Shown here: positions 25,106 to 37,800 of the stretch, one piece after another
Layout of the letters: each line of letters opens with the position of its first letter
Numbering within the stretch: the first letter of the stretch is position 1
NCBI GenBank assembly: GCA_947579665.1
Contig: OX388348.1
Location: 3,100,001-3,164,000, forward strand
Reading direction: 5' to 3'
Length of the DNA stretch: 64,000 nucleotides
DNA from: Sympetrum striolatum
Lineage: Eukaryota; Arthropoda; Insecta; Odonata; Libellulidae
The notes under the pieces: generated by a model
What the model was told of the DNA's origin: nothing
The model's database searches: none
Seen by the model: only the letters and a program-made list of their open reading frames with translations
Made by a program: the position numbers and the translations under genes

Positions 25106-28100
25106 TCATTTTTTGACAAGGGTCACATCAGAAACACCATCAGATGGTGGAGTTGAAAAACTAACACTTGCTGCAGCTGAGATAAGTTTTGTTTCACCGT
25201 TGGCTAAAGTCTGCAGATTCTCCTTTTCATGTCCACTTCCCCATCTGCACAGAAGTACATTAACAACAAATTGCAGAAAACCACTCAACATACCTGAAAA
25301 TAAAATAGGTATGTTTTTCACTTTGGTAAGTCAAAAAGAAATATCCAAATATGTACATTTTGCTACAATTAAGTGGTAATTTCATCACAAAAATATCCAT
25401 GAAGGAGAAGAAAATCAACTATTTTTAGCTAACTAACCACGTCTTAACAAAGAAGATGCTAAGGGCACTTAAGATGAAAGTGATGCCAGAACTGAGACAA
25501 GGTTATGAAATGATTTTCAACATTAGAAGTGGCAAAGTTAAAAGGATTGCTAAATAGATTCTTTTAACAAATGTATTTGTTTTATTTATTAGCTCAAAAA
25601 GGGAGAAAAGAAATGCCTAATAACTGTTGTAACCTAAATTGAGGCCCACCAGTATTCAAGATTTTAATATATGTTCAAACAAAGAAGAACAAGAAAAATT
25701 TTAAATAAGAGAATTTTATTTTTTGAAAATTGCTTTTAATATGACTTCGGACAAATCAAAAGTTTCAAGTATTTGCTATTCACCACTACAGCTCCTTTAA
25801 GTACTAAATAACACGATTTTACTCTTTGAGAGAAATTCATTCACCATACATTAATACAAATTTAACCTACTAATGATTGCAATACAGAGATAAGCTGTAT
25901 CTCATTTAATCATGAGGCAAACAATGTTTGAGTAAAATCAGAAGTTTTTGTAAATATGTTAAAGGCATTACTTACATAAAAGTCGGACCTCAATGAACAT
26001 GCCAAAGTTGCAAACACATTCATGCATATAACTGTATATACTTTATAAAATTCTATCTTTGTATCTTGCAAGTTTTGATTATGGAAAATAATTCAGGACT
26101 ACTTTGGTAAAAGTAACAACACCTTTTAAGAGTATTTTAGGGCCCTCTCATAATATGCCAAATTTCTTATGGCTATCATATTGGAGAGAGCAATAAACTA
26201 CTTTATAAGAAGTATAAAAATGCATTCTTAAGGAAGAATTTATCTCTTTGGGGAAATCCAGGATGAAACATGAGGGCCAACTCACATATTTCCAAATGGT
26301 TTTACTGTTTAATGTCTTAAGCAATTATAAAACAGCCATCTTCCTTCATCTACATGAGAACTTCTAAAAACGATTTTAAAACTTTCACATACCAACAGTT
26401 ACATAGACACCTCCAACAATAGCACAAAGGCGAGCCAGAAATGTAGGGAGAGAAGAATCGCGTTCTTGCGTCACCTTCACTCGTAATGCACTCATGTCAT
26501 ACTTGAAATATATTCCAGGAACGCCATGAGAGCCCTTGGCATGATCCACTGGTCTTTCATGTCCTCTTGCAGAATACTGGTAGGTTGAGAGGCGAGGAAC
26601 TCTCATTGTTGAAACCTCTGTTCCAACAACCTCAATAAAATATTGATAGAGCATTGAACCTGCAATGAAAAACATTGAAGAATAACTCTAATAAATTGAA
26701 ATATAAATATATCAAATCTATCTTGGTAATCCGTCAATTCTTCTCATATTTTTGACAGCCTAATACTTAAGACTGTAAATGGTTTCTAGAAATTAAGCAG
26801 CCAACGAAACCTGAGGAGCCATAGAATGTAATACTTACATAAGTGTTCTACTACTTGGTAGGTTTGTGTGCCCTTTATATGCTGCCATTGTTTTTCCTTA
26901 CAATTCTACCCTCAATTAATTTATTTTAACTAATTCAAATAAAACCCTCTTCTCCCCAACCACATCCAGCAGCTCATGTTTGAATTCCAATCAACTCAAC
27001 TTACTTTTCCATTCTATGCCACATTCACATCTCGAACACCTCCAGTTTTTTTCCCTTTCTTATGGTCCAACTTTAGGGAATAGAAACGACAAAGGACAAA
27101 ATGTGATAGACTTTAGCAAAGAAAATAACTTCTGCATCACAAACACCACACCACCAAGCCGAGGGTACACAAGGAAAAAGCCAGGGGATACAGAAAGGTA
27201 CCAAATTGATTACATTTTGGTAAGAAAGAGGTTTAAAATAGTGTTAAAAACTCAAAGTTATCCTGGTGCTGATAGAGATTTGGATCATAACCTGGTCATG
27301 ATGAAAACCGTGCTTAAAAAGATCCTTTGGCCAAAATGCACGTCAAATGGATTTTAGAAGTTCTAAGGGGTGGGAAGACTAAAAAATTCCTTTAGTCAGT
27401 CCGTTTGATTGTAAGAGATGGGAACTAATCACTAGCAAGGAATGGGAAAAGTTTAAAACTTTGCCAAGTAGAGTGCTCAAACTGTTGGGAGGATAAAACA
27501 AACCAAAACTAATAAACCATGGGTAATGGTAGAAATGTTGAATAAAATGAAGGAAATGGAAAATGGTCAACACCAAGCATGGGCGTAGAGTATACAGTAC
27601 AAACAACAAACTAAGAAGGGAAACAAAAAAGGCAAGGGAACAGTGGTGGGACAGTGTAATGAAACAGAAAAGCTGATGGAAAGCAGAAGGGCCAACCTAA
27701 TGAATAGAAAAATAAAGCGATTGACAAGGAATAAAATTCCTTAAGAACCTGGGGGACAACAGTAATAAACGTTTCAATAATTTAATAAGGAAAAATTATG
27801 ACGAAGGGAAATCACCAGAGGATTTTGCCAAAACTATCTAGATTCCTCTACAGAAAAAGAACAAAGCAACAGAATGTCAGGATTATCGTATAATTAGCCT
27901 AATCTCTCATGCAGCAAAAGTACTTCCAATGGTCCTGAAAAGATGGAAAAATTAAAAGGCAACTCAGAGAAGAACAGGTTTTCATAGAAGGAAAGGAACA
28001 AGTGAAGCAATTGGCGTGATGAGAGTACTTGCAGAATGAAGTCTGGAATTGAAAAGGGATTTGTGTGTATGTTTTGTAGATTTTGAAAAGGCTTTCAATA

Positions 28101-31100
28101 GGTATAGCTAAAAAACTGATGGGAATATTAAAGAAAATAGGGACTGGATTGGAAAGATAGAAGATTGGTTCAGAATTTATATCTGAACAGTAGCGCAGCC
28201 AGGATTTGCCAATGGGGGGGTCCAAGGAAACAAAAATGCCTAAATTACAGGGGCTATTATATTCATGCCCATTACCATAGAGTAACTATACAGTTACTAT
28301 ATAGTTATTCTACGCCGTTACTTACTACAATTATGTCAATTCTTTCAAAAAATACTTATTCAAATTTCTACTGAAATACGGTTACTGAATTATTTTCTTA
28401 AATATACAGCAAATTAACAGGTAATCATAGAATAAGGATCAGTATATTTTCTATTTCCGAGTAATGAAGAGTCTACTGTACAGACTTTTAAGCATCCAGA
28501 ATGCTTAATAAAGGAACAAGTAGGTTTGCAATTGTCGCTAAACTCATCTTCAGGTGTGCCCTCCGATAACAGCCCTAAAAATCCTTATTTATGCATCTAT
28601 TAATGGTCATTTCAGAAAAAAACACATAGCCATTAACTTACATTTTTCCGATAGAGGCTTTGAGCTAATTGTTGACTGTGAAAAAAATTTTGGATGTCCA
28701 CCTGTACCTTATGAAATCCAAACTGAACTCTCCTTCGAACTGTTCACTGTGAATTTCTCAAAAGCACTACTGACGAGCCTATCTTTGCATTCACACTCTA
28801 AAAAAAATCACATGCAGAAGATCTAACTGAGCGTTTTATCTATCTATTTGTTTCTCAAGCGTAATCTTTGTATCTCTTTCAGGGTTAAGTTTCGAATTAC
28901 TTCTCAATTGTTCCCTTGTATTTTTGATTTTAATCAGCACTTTCGAATTTTCCTCATGGGAATCTTATTTTATGGTGTGAGTCATCTAACTAAAGGATAG
29001 TCTTAAGATGTGCACTCGTTGAACGTTGTGCACAAAACACTCGTATGGTAACGTCCCATTGATATTGATGTCAGCTCTAGACCTACTCTGATACTGAAAA
29101 CATCACCTTAGCTGAAATCGGAGCCATATTTACCGGTATGCGAAGTTTTCACTGACTTTATCAAGCAAACACGTGACTAGCAGTGTATCTCTAAGACTTG
29201 CGTGATGATCGGGGTTTTGTACTCTTCAGCAGAAACAAAAACTTAGAGCTAGTCATAGGACTTGACTCTTGGGTGGTGGGGGTTGAACCCCTAAACCCCC
29301 CCCCCTCGCTGTACCACTGTATCTGAATCAAACAGTCTGCATAAGAATAGCTGATGCAGGATCTGATTGGGCTGAACTGGGAAGGGGGGTAAGGTAAGGG
29401 TGTTCTATGTCACCAATACGTTTTAATATACGTACAGAGGAAATGGTGAAAGAAGCTATTGCATGTGATTCTGTAATTGGTATGCAAATTTTAGTAAATT
29501 CTCTTAACAATAAAGCAAGGAAGTTTGGAATGAATATTAACGTAACTTTAAGATACCAACAGTTACATAGACACCTCCAACAATAGCAAAGAGAAAGAAA
29601 TCTAGACAGAGAAGAATCAGGTTCTTACAACACCTTCATTCATGTCATACTTTATTAACTAAAGTCATGCAGTTCACAAAGGGAAAGAAATCTAAATTAA
29701 CAGTACAGGTGGACGGAGTAAAACTAGAGCAGGTGGATAAATTTTCTTACTTAGTAAGTACTCTTTTCTGGAATGGAAGATGCAAAGATGAGGTTTGTAA
29801 AAGAATAGCTTTGGCCAAGGATGCATTCATGAAGCGAGGGGAATCCATGACACAGGGGCTTGTAAAGGAATCAGGAAAAGATTGGTGAAATCCTTGTTTT
29901 CCAGTGTCTAGCTGTATGGGTGTGAAAAGTGGACATCATGAAAAAAAAAGATTCAAAGATTTAGAAGCTTTTGAGATGTGAGTTTGGCATAGAATGGAAA
30001 AAGTAAGTTGGGTCGATAGGAAAATAAACACGGAGGTGTTAGAGATGGTTGGTTTTAATTGGAGTGATTAAGCATTGACAGAGGAAATGGGTGGGACAAA
30101 TATTAAAAGGGTAGGGGATGCTAAAGTATGAATTGAGGGTAGAATTCAAGGGAAAAAAATAGAGGGGAAGACAAAGACAGAAGATGTTGACCAGAAGAGG
30201 TGACTTAAACAGTGGGATATGGATGGCGTTGAAAAAGGATTTTAAATACACATAAACCTACCGAAATGTAGAACACTCGTGTAGATGTAGATAAAAGATA
30301 TCTTATTACCAATATGGCATGATTAGAATACGATTGCTGCAATAGTGGCTGCTTTAGTTACCCATTGGCAGATTTATGTTTCGTTTTATCTACTGTTGTA
30401 ATGAGTTTTAATGACAGCGAGCAATTTTATTACAAACAACTGTGCATATATATGTGTAATAATGGGCTATATTTGTATGTTTCAAAAAATTATTCCTAAT
30501 AATGTAATTTATTTACACTGTATTGATGTTGCTGTATAAAGGGGTTGAAAAGGCAGTGTACGTTCTATGTGATATTTAAGGAATGCGCAAATAAACCAAC
30601 GCAGCTAATAATTTTAAGTGAGTTGGTGTTGGGTAAGATACTGTCGGCATTGATTGATTAATGCAGACCACTTGCAATGCCACATCCATGAAGGGTGTCA
30701 CAGTTTAAGCTGCCAGTAGCAGTCATAGGGCCAATAGCAGCCAGAACTTCTCATAAAAATAATTCACATATAAATATATATTATCTATGCTGTTAAAAGT
30801 GCTTTGACAGCCAAAGTCATTAGGATCCCACCAGGAATAGCACCATTTAATATCTATGCTACCATCTCCAGGGGGAATTTTAAGAATACGGTGGGATGGA
30901 TATCAAAATGTGATTCTTAGAGAGTTGGTAATCTGGGCTTCTGATGTTTCCAAAAACCAGAGGCAACAAGGAGTGGAGCACTGACAAAGACAGCTATTGG
31001 AGATCTTTTAAACCTCTAACAAGTGCTACTACCAAGTAAATAATGAGGAAATCCTTAAAAGATAAAATGAAGAGAAGCTGACAAAAGTTCAGGTTGACGG

Positions 31101-33205
31101 TGAAAAATCAATTAGTCTCACATCTATGCATAGCTGCTGAAGGTAAAGAGGGAGGAAATAGATAACAAGTGGCAAGTAATGATAAAGGTATGATGGGGAA
31201 TTCACAAAAATTACAAAGCAGAAGACTATAAAGCCTGGAGACTAATCTCAAACTAACAATAATCTGGATTGATAAATCTTTATGTTGAATTTTCATAAAG
31301 AATGCAGAGTTTAATCTTAGCATATATTCACCAAAGAAAAGTTTAAAATTCAAACATTCCTTCATGAAGATTCTAAATATTGTAGCAATGTAATCACTAA
31401 TTACATTAAAATAACTCACTCTCATTAGTAACTTTTTCATCTCCTTCCAGTGGATGGACAATGCCTGGACTTGGATCTCCAAAGGAAAACCTTTCTATTC
31501 TATGTGAAAAGTTATTTACATTGCCACCAAATGCATTGGTTGATATATGGAAGTGTCCCTGAGCCAAGTCAATGGTCTTCCCTGCAGTGATATGAAAATT
31601 TCCAGCCACTTTATTCAGCCAAAGAGTGCCATGGAATCGGCAAGCATCCGGAGGACGACTCGGAGAATCATCTCTGAAACAACATTTAAGTTTTATGAGC
31701 TTCCAATACACTTAGATTTTACTATGTATTATGAAAAATCTGTCCAAGCATAAAAATATTTCAATCTTGCAAGAAATCATTCAATGAGAAGAAGTGAAAA
31801 TTTTAAGTAAGATCTCATAAATCATAAATTATGAAAGACTATCTTGGCAGCTAACATTAAAATTTTAGCTTGAAATACTTTTTGATTGAATAACTCGGCA
31901 GTAATTTCAATTTTTCTGAAAAATTTCAAAATTTATTATGTATACTGCTATTATTAATACACAGATTTGAGTCTAAAAACAGCACAGTGGAAAAAGGAAT
32001 TTCTTTAAATACTCACATCAATTAGCATCAGTTACTTTGTCACATTCTTACTCTTTTTATAATATGTGCTACTATTCTACAAAGGTAAGACACAGATTTC
32101 CTAAACAATAATCCATATTCATTTTATTTGAAATTATTCACCAATACTTAGACTATGATTCGAATACATGCCATTGAGCTTTGAAAAAAATCAGTATAAT
32201 GAGTACCTGGAGAAGCAATGGCATAATCTTTAGAAAATGTTTTAAAATCTGCCTTGTTTTTCAATTAGAATACATCTTCAGCCTTCCATTTCAATTGTAT
32301 ACCGTCACTTGATAATGAAGGTAAATACTCAAAAATGGTAGTTATTATTTAAATATAATAAGTCATATTTTGGACATTACCTGAATAAGTCATTACTGAT
32401 TTTTACAATGGTTAGTTACTAAAATTCATTAAATTTAAATTGACTATTCTTAATTTAAATTTTTAGACCCTTACCTTGGAGGCATATCACCAAAAAGGCT
32501 TGAATAACCAGATCTCCATAGAAGATCCTGTAGAGCATGAGATTCTTCCCTCAAATTTGTATTTACTCTGCTGATGGCATCGAAATGAAGCTTTTGTATA
32601 GGTGACAATTCAAACCACGTACTTTCCTCTGTTATAGGGTCAAACTGAAGCACTGGTTGATCAGTGGAGTCGACAATGTCAGCTCCTAAGTCTTTGCAAC
32701 AGAAATAATTGGACCTTCAGCTACGTAGGTTACTGATAACTAAAAACTTGTAAATTCAAGAACAATTCATATCTCTAGTAAATCATTGCATGGCACAATT
32801 ACAGTAGTTTTAAAATATTTTGTTTAAAAATTAACAAGTTTCTAAACATTAACTTACTCCTGCATGGCATAGCCACAGTGATGTCAATATTCATTTTCAA
32901 TTTAGAGTCAAATTCTGTGTCTGGTATAAATCGGAATTTAAAACGGGCGTCAAGATAAAATGTAACTTCCGAATATACTATCCATATTATTACGGCCCAG
33001 CTTACGATGGACACTGAAATGTAAGGGAAACATAAATTGAATGGTCATATCGCCATAAAAAGGTCTCAGACAACAAGCAAACATTAAGAAACTTACGGAT
33101 TCCTCCCACGGGCGACGTTTCAATGTAGGCATCAGATATTTTTGGAAAAGCATCGAGTTTCTTTATTGTTTTCAGAGAAATTTTTCTTCCTCTGCTTCGC
33201 AACAT
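25106..33205 (-). CDS. ERGIC2: ERGIC2 (ER-Golgi intermediate compartment protein 2, Erv41-like), complete
   Basis: Six coding exons: 33205-33097, 33013-32858, 32691-32475, 31673-31420, 26659-26393 and 25293-25106. All splice sites are GT-AG, the phases agree, and the protein is 396 aa. It begins MLRSRGRKISLKTIKKLDAF, where KKLDAFPK is family-typical. The first membrane segment follows (SIVSWAVIIWIVYSEVTFYL). The lumenal region contains KMNIDITVAMPC, DACRFHGTLWLNKVAGNFHI and NNFSHRIERFSFGDPSPGI. The second membrane segment is around RLCAIVGGVYVTVGMLSGFL. ERGIC2 partners with ERGIC3 to cycle cargo between ER and Golgi. Intron 4 (31419-26660) is enlarged by LINE, hAT and a copy of exon 5. The C-terminus beyond the second membrane segment is longer than in vertebrates and ends VSDVTLVKK. 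Confidence 0.96.
28188..29319. mobile_element. Non-autonomous hAT element, 1132 bp, inserted in the LINE
   Basis: The left end is CAGTAGCGCAGCCAGG. The right end read on the minus strand is CAGTGGTACAGCGAGG. Both sides carry the same 8-bp target duplication, TATCTGAA (28180-28187 and 29320-29327). The LINE reading resumes across the duplication. Eight-bp duplications and CAG...CTG ends are hallmarks of the hAT superfamily. No transposase is encoded. Confidence 0.9.
29551..29650 (-). pseudogene. Diverged partial copy of ERGIC2 exon 5 within ERGIC2 intron 4
   Basis: The plus-strand run ACCAACAGTTACATAGACAC and the 15 or so bases after it match 26391 onward, the 3' end of ERGIC2 exon 5 plus the exon-intron boundary. 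After a divergent stretch, GAGAAGAATC, GTTCTT, CACCTTCA and TCATGTCATACTT match in the same order and orientation. About 10 bases present in the true exon are missing. The copy lies inside LINE sequence and is bordered by TAACT on both sides. It cannot act as a full exon because it lacks the 5' half. Confidence 0.85.
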
Positions 33206-33777
33206 AATCACCTAATATCACTGTAAATTTCCACTCCAACTACCTAAAACGAAAGCTGTCACTAGATTTTCTCACGTAATATGGCAACCGGTAAATGTTT
33301 ACATAGGCAATACACCATAAATATTGAAGGACAATACTTGATCAGCTATGATTTCCAATATTAGCATTCGTAATAATTCGAAAGAATACCGATAATTATA
33401 ATTAGTCTCACCAGACGTTGTGATGCCGACTTCATAAACACTTCATCAAGTCATACCCGTCAAACATTAAAGTGACTAAAATATATGTGTAGAAAATACC
33501 ATCTACACATTAATTCTTTCTCTAAGAAATGCTAAGGCGAGATTTCCATCTGAAGCATTAAATAACAGGCTTCCTTCAATTCATCTTCTCCAGTCTCTAA
33601 CCACTTGCACGATTGTAACCTCCTTACACTTCCTCGCTCGAATTTCGCCTCTGTTTTGTTTTCATTTTTGACAACAAGGCGAAAAGTCGGCAAATATTCT
33701 TTCAATTGAGCTGTTTACTTCTCCGTGATTGGCTATTCCTTTTCGTTGCAGGTGTAGGAAAAAAAGGCTTGAGGGGG

Positions 33778-33985
33778 CAGGGGCGCCCCTAGGGTCAAGG
33801 CGTCGACAGCTTTTGGGGGCCCCCATAATTAAGTACCATAAGGTATTAATTTTGAGAATATTGGTTATGACGACTGAAAATGTTGTTTTTAGATTTATGA
33901 AAATCATGATATACATTAGTAAATGAGAAATATTATTGCGCGTCTGGGTTTTGTGGACCCCCCACTCCCCCTCCCGTCGGCCCTG
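33778..33985. mobile_element. Candidate 208-bp MITE with G/C-rich inverted ends
   Basis: The left end is CAGGGGCGCCCCTAGGGT. The right end ends CCCTCCCGTCGGCCCTG, so on the minus strand it starts CAGGGCCGACGGGAGGG. The CAG...CTG ends and size fit a short hAT-type MITE, but the 8-bp flanks (left TGAGGGGG, right CCTAGGGC) do not match, so no target duplication supports it. Confidence 0.45.
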
Positions 33986-34608
33986 CCTAGGGCCTCTGCT
34001 AAGTTTGGCCACAGAAAAAAATATTTGGATAAGGAATTTCAGAGTTAAGACGATGCCTTACTGACTGTGCGTTTCCTGGAACATGTTTGATATAAAAAAG
34101 GACGAAAAGTGATTATTTTTCATGATGAAATTGTATTCCTCAACCTCCTCGTAAGTCACCTAACTGTACTGGATCTTAATTTCTTAAGTCTTAAAAATGA
34201 GTAAATGCCGCAAAAACAACAAACATTATTAGAACACCATTCATGATTTTTCACCGCGTTGGTGGGTGAAGTCTCATATTTTTTCGCATCAGATTAACAT
34301 TAATTCTATATTAGGAACCATACGGAAAAAATGAAATGCATAGATACAACTGCCATAGTAAATATAGGGACGAAAACCTCAAGAACACTTCAAATACGTA
34401 TTGAAAGAAATATTATTCATTCTTTATTTAACATATTCCGTATTAGCAATGAATAATAGATACAATTATGGATGTTGAGGACAAGTATGAAGTTTGTATG
34501 ATACAATCAATTAATCTTTGATAAATAAATATTGTCGGTTCGGTCGTAAATATGAAATTATCTCCGTTCAAATAATAAGCAGTGACACGTGAAATAGCAC
34601 TGCAGAGT

Positions 34609-34613
<5 letters not shown>

Positions 34614-34670
<57 letters not shown>
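34614..34670. repeat. (TA)n microsatellite
   Basis: An uninterrupted run of about 28 TA units lies about 90 bp left of the X-box-like motifs of EFCAB2. Confidence 0.98.
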
Positions 34671-34676
<6 letters not shown>

Positions 34677-34759
34677 TGTATTATTATTATTTTATTATAT
34701 TATAGTATTATTTGATATCATTGTTTGCTTTGACGTATTCATTTCGAAGATACCGCAAC

Positions 34760-34773
34760 GTTTCTACGGTAAC
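34760..34773 (+). promoter_or_regulatory. RFX X-box-like motif upstream of EFCAB2/DRC8
   Basis: GTTTCTACGGTAAC fits the degenerate X-box pattern RYYNYY-2 nt-RRNRAC at every position of both half-sites. It ends 59 bp before the EFCAB2 start codon. RFX factors bind X-boxes in promoters of ciliary genes, and DRC8 is a motile-cilium protein, so position and gene function agree. Confidence 0.7.
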
Positions 34774-34793
34774 ATCCCTTACATCGTTTAACC

Positions 34794-34807
34794 GTTGCTA
34801 TAGCTAC
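34794..34807 (+). promoter_or_regulatory. Second X-box-like motif, one mismatch
   Basis: GTTGCTATAGCTAC fits the pattern RYYNYY-AT-RRNRAC except for one T in the right half-site. It ends 25 bp before the ATG and may be in the 5'UTR. It could be a weaker RFX half-site partner of the upstream motif, or chance. Confidence 0.4.
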
Positions 34808-34832
34808 AGTCCGATATGCATACTTTCAGATC

Positions 34833-37800
34833 ATGGCTGAAATAGCGCCAGAAGAAGCAGGTAAGATTTCAGTGGAATAGTTGCATCCATGTCCCTTTTT
34901 AGTCTCATGAAGCTTGTTTTTCCTAGAGCAAGCGTCAACTGATTTGGAAAAGAGAATCGTGGAAGCTTTCGATGTATTTGACCACGGAGGAAGTAAAACA
35001 GTGGACGTGAGGGAAGTGGGCACAATACTTCGATCTCTAGGCAAGTTCCTTTCCCTAATTTATAAAACAATTGCGGCTTAAAAACGGATAAAATTATTCC
35101 ATTTTCCTTTTAGGTTGTTGTCCGACGGAAGCAGACATCCAAGAAATCATCATACAAGTGGAGGACCAGGAGACTTCTGGCAGTGTTCAACTGGAGAGAT
35201 TTCTACCTGTAGTTTTGTCACTTGTTCAAGAAAATAAGTAAGCAGCCATGCGTTTAGATTTCCAAAGATAAATTTAAGAATCGATGGACGAATGAAACGT
35301 TTTTCATTAATACTATCGCCATTGGAAAAAGTGCAGTTAATTTCTCATTGAATATTGTAATCTTTTACTGAATAGTGAAAAAGAAAGTCCCCTTTTATAA
35401 CAGCGAGGGAGAACAGTCCGTCTCACCACCGTTTTGCGCTTTTGGGTCCTTGGAACAAGAAGTGCGCCTGCGCCTGATTACTAAGTTTCGTATTCTGTAG
35501 AGAGGAATGTATCTACTGCAGTCGGCGTAGCCATCACCACACTAAAGATAGTGTATTTCAGTTCATTTGCGGGTGCTAATGGTCAGGGCTGGCACGAGGG
35601 CATGGCAAAGGTTTGGACACCGCATACCAATGGTGCAGTGGCAAATTTTCCAGTGTGGGAACGCTAAATATATTTGTCAAAATATAAGGAAAGCCGTATT
35701 TACATGATTTCCTAGAATGCCTACAATACCCAAGAGCATGAAATTAGATTGTATTTGTGCTCGCTTAATAACCTCGTCTTTTAGACCAAATCAATATTTA
35801 GCCATTCCCATACGTTCCACTACACCAATACCCCATGGTCCTAAGTGATACAAATCATGAAATCGAAAATTAAACCATTCTTTACATCCGATTATTTGTC
35901 CATGATTAGTTTTTTCCGATTATGATTTATTTTACTAAGAGAATAAAATTCTTTCTGTCAAAGGAAATCTCAATGCCTAACTAATTCAAATGGAGGCAAC
36001 CCAAAACACGAGAGTGGTCTGACCATTTCATGTGTGGCCTTTCTCATGAGACTCAATACTAAGTAAGTCCTTCCAATGGGAAAAGGTTACATATCCCTGG
36101 TTTAGACCTTATAAACTCTATTGAATGATGAAGTTAAAATTAATTATAATTCACAGTAACTGATGAATACCAACCTTCGATATTTTTTCAAATCTGATGC
36201 CATGATGTTGAAGCCAGGCTTTGACATTGGGTTGAATTAGTACTGAACCAGGGTAGTCTGGGGTGCATTTCAAGCCAGCTTTAGGCCAGGAATCATGGCA
36301 TTAAGTCATAAAAACATCTCTCGCATTTATTAAATAATTGCAGAATTCTGTTTCTTGAAATTTCCATTAGGTCAAATTAAATTTTTCCTAAAATTCTTAA
36401 AATCTCATCTCTCTCTCACTGCTTCCTTTTTGATTTACTGTCTTGTTTCCAAAGTCAAATGAACCATTGGTTCATTGATTACTATTTTTTCTCATATCGA
36501 TAAAAGATATTTTTCTGCTACCCATTAGCAGGGCCTAAGGGTGCAGTTTGCTCTTAGGGTAGCTTTTTGAATTAGTAATATTTAAAAATCACCATCAGTA
36601 ATGATTATAATTTGTCATTGCTAGATAATTATGAATCAGGATTTTAAAAAAAATTAATAAAATTTCTTCATGGACATACTCATTTTACAAAATCTTTATG
36701 GGACCTATCTAATTCATTCAAAAAATATATTTATTAGAGGTAAAAAGATCAGGTTATTCAAAACATTTCAAATATTATGTTTATGTACATGTTAGAAGTT
36801 TTCTGGCAAACACATTCTGATTTAACTTTTCAATTTCATGCTCCAGAGGAAAATTTCAATTGAATAATTTCCTGTGATGGCATAAGAGTTTTGAAACATG
36901 CATCATTATACTAGTCAAGTTTAATTTTCTCCTAAATTCATAAATATTATATGTAGCTATTGAATATTGCTGAAACATCTACTGATATTTTTAGATATCC
37001 TCCTGCATCACCTGAAAAGATACTTCAGGCATTTCAAACATTAGATCCAACTGGTAAAGGCTCAATAACTACTGAGTGTTTGTCAAAAGTATTAACTGAA
37101 GAAGGTGGTGGAGTTGAACCCTTCTCTAAAGAAGAACTCGATGAAATGCTTGCAGTTGCTGTAAACAGTGAAACAGGAGCAGTAGTATATGAAGACTTCA
37201 TAAACCTTTTAATGGTGAGTGTTTATGAATAGTTCTAATTTATCCAATGATAGGCAACAATATTATTTTAATAAGTTTTAGGTACAGCACTATTTTTGTG
37301 GAATAAAGTTTCTTAATTTTAAAATGCATCCAGAATAAAACTTTAATTAGTGATATTTTATTAATGTTTAGAAACTGAACACAGATTTATACTTTTCCTC
37401 AAGGGTTTTTATTAAGGAGTTCCTTAATAAAAACCTTTGTGGAAAAGTATAAATCTGTGTTCAGTTATGCCTTTCCACAACATCTAGGCTGAATCGATAG
37501 ATTAAATGTTTAGAAATATTTCAAATTAATCAATTGCAGACTGAATTATTTCAAATATATATAAAAGATCTATATTTTAAGATCAGAGCAGTATAGGTGT
37601 AGCTGCTTGAACTGCAAATATTTTGAAGAAATTCTACATATCAGATAACTATCTGATTTAGTACATAATCTGGAGATAGAAATGTTTATATGTGTACTCA
37701 TAATAACTGCTCAAATGTATTTTAATTTAATTATACGTTAAGAAAAAATTCTAAGGTTTCCTTCATAATTCCTTTTTGTTTGATTCCTATATGCTTACCT

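Larger units (their letters stand above)
26970..30300 (+). mobile_element. Degenerate LINE (endonuclease-reverse transcriptase) in ERGIC2 intron 4
   Basis: Plus-strand fragments in order: an endonuclease C-terminal part at about 27080-27330 (GNRNDKGQNVIDFSKENNFC then RYQIDYILVRKR), reverse-transcriptase fragments at about 27840-28187 (a broken DFEKAF-type core near 28078), resuming at 29328 (TVCIRIADAGSDW, then FNIRTEEMVKEAIACDSVIG), and a distal part at 29670-30200 (TVQVDGVKLEQVDKFSYLVS and CKDEVCKRIALAKDAF). Many stops and frameshifts are present. It resembles the insect RTE-like endonuclease-reverse transcriptases, but the clade is not certain. It is interrupted by a hAT element at 28188-29319 and by an ERGIC2 exon copy at 29546-29649. 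Confidence 0.8.
33206..34759. other. Intergenic region between divergent ERGIC2 and EFCAB2/DRC8
   Basis: The two genes are head to head. Next to ERGIC2 is its presumed 5'UTR and promoter (about 33206-33660). A candidate short hAT-like MITE sits at 33778-33985 and a (TA)n microsatellite at 34614-34670. Otherwise I see AT-rich sequence without exons. Confidence 0.55.

Noticed and set aside
34582..34791. Plus-strand frame with a long Ile-Tyr repeat
   Set aside because: It is the translated (TA)n microsatellite upstream of EFCAB2.
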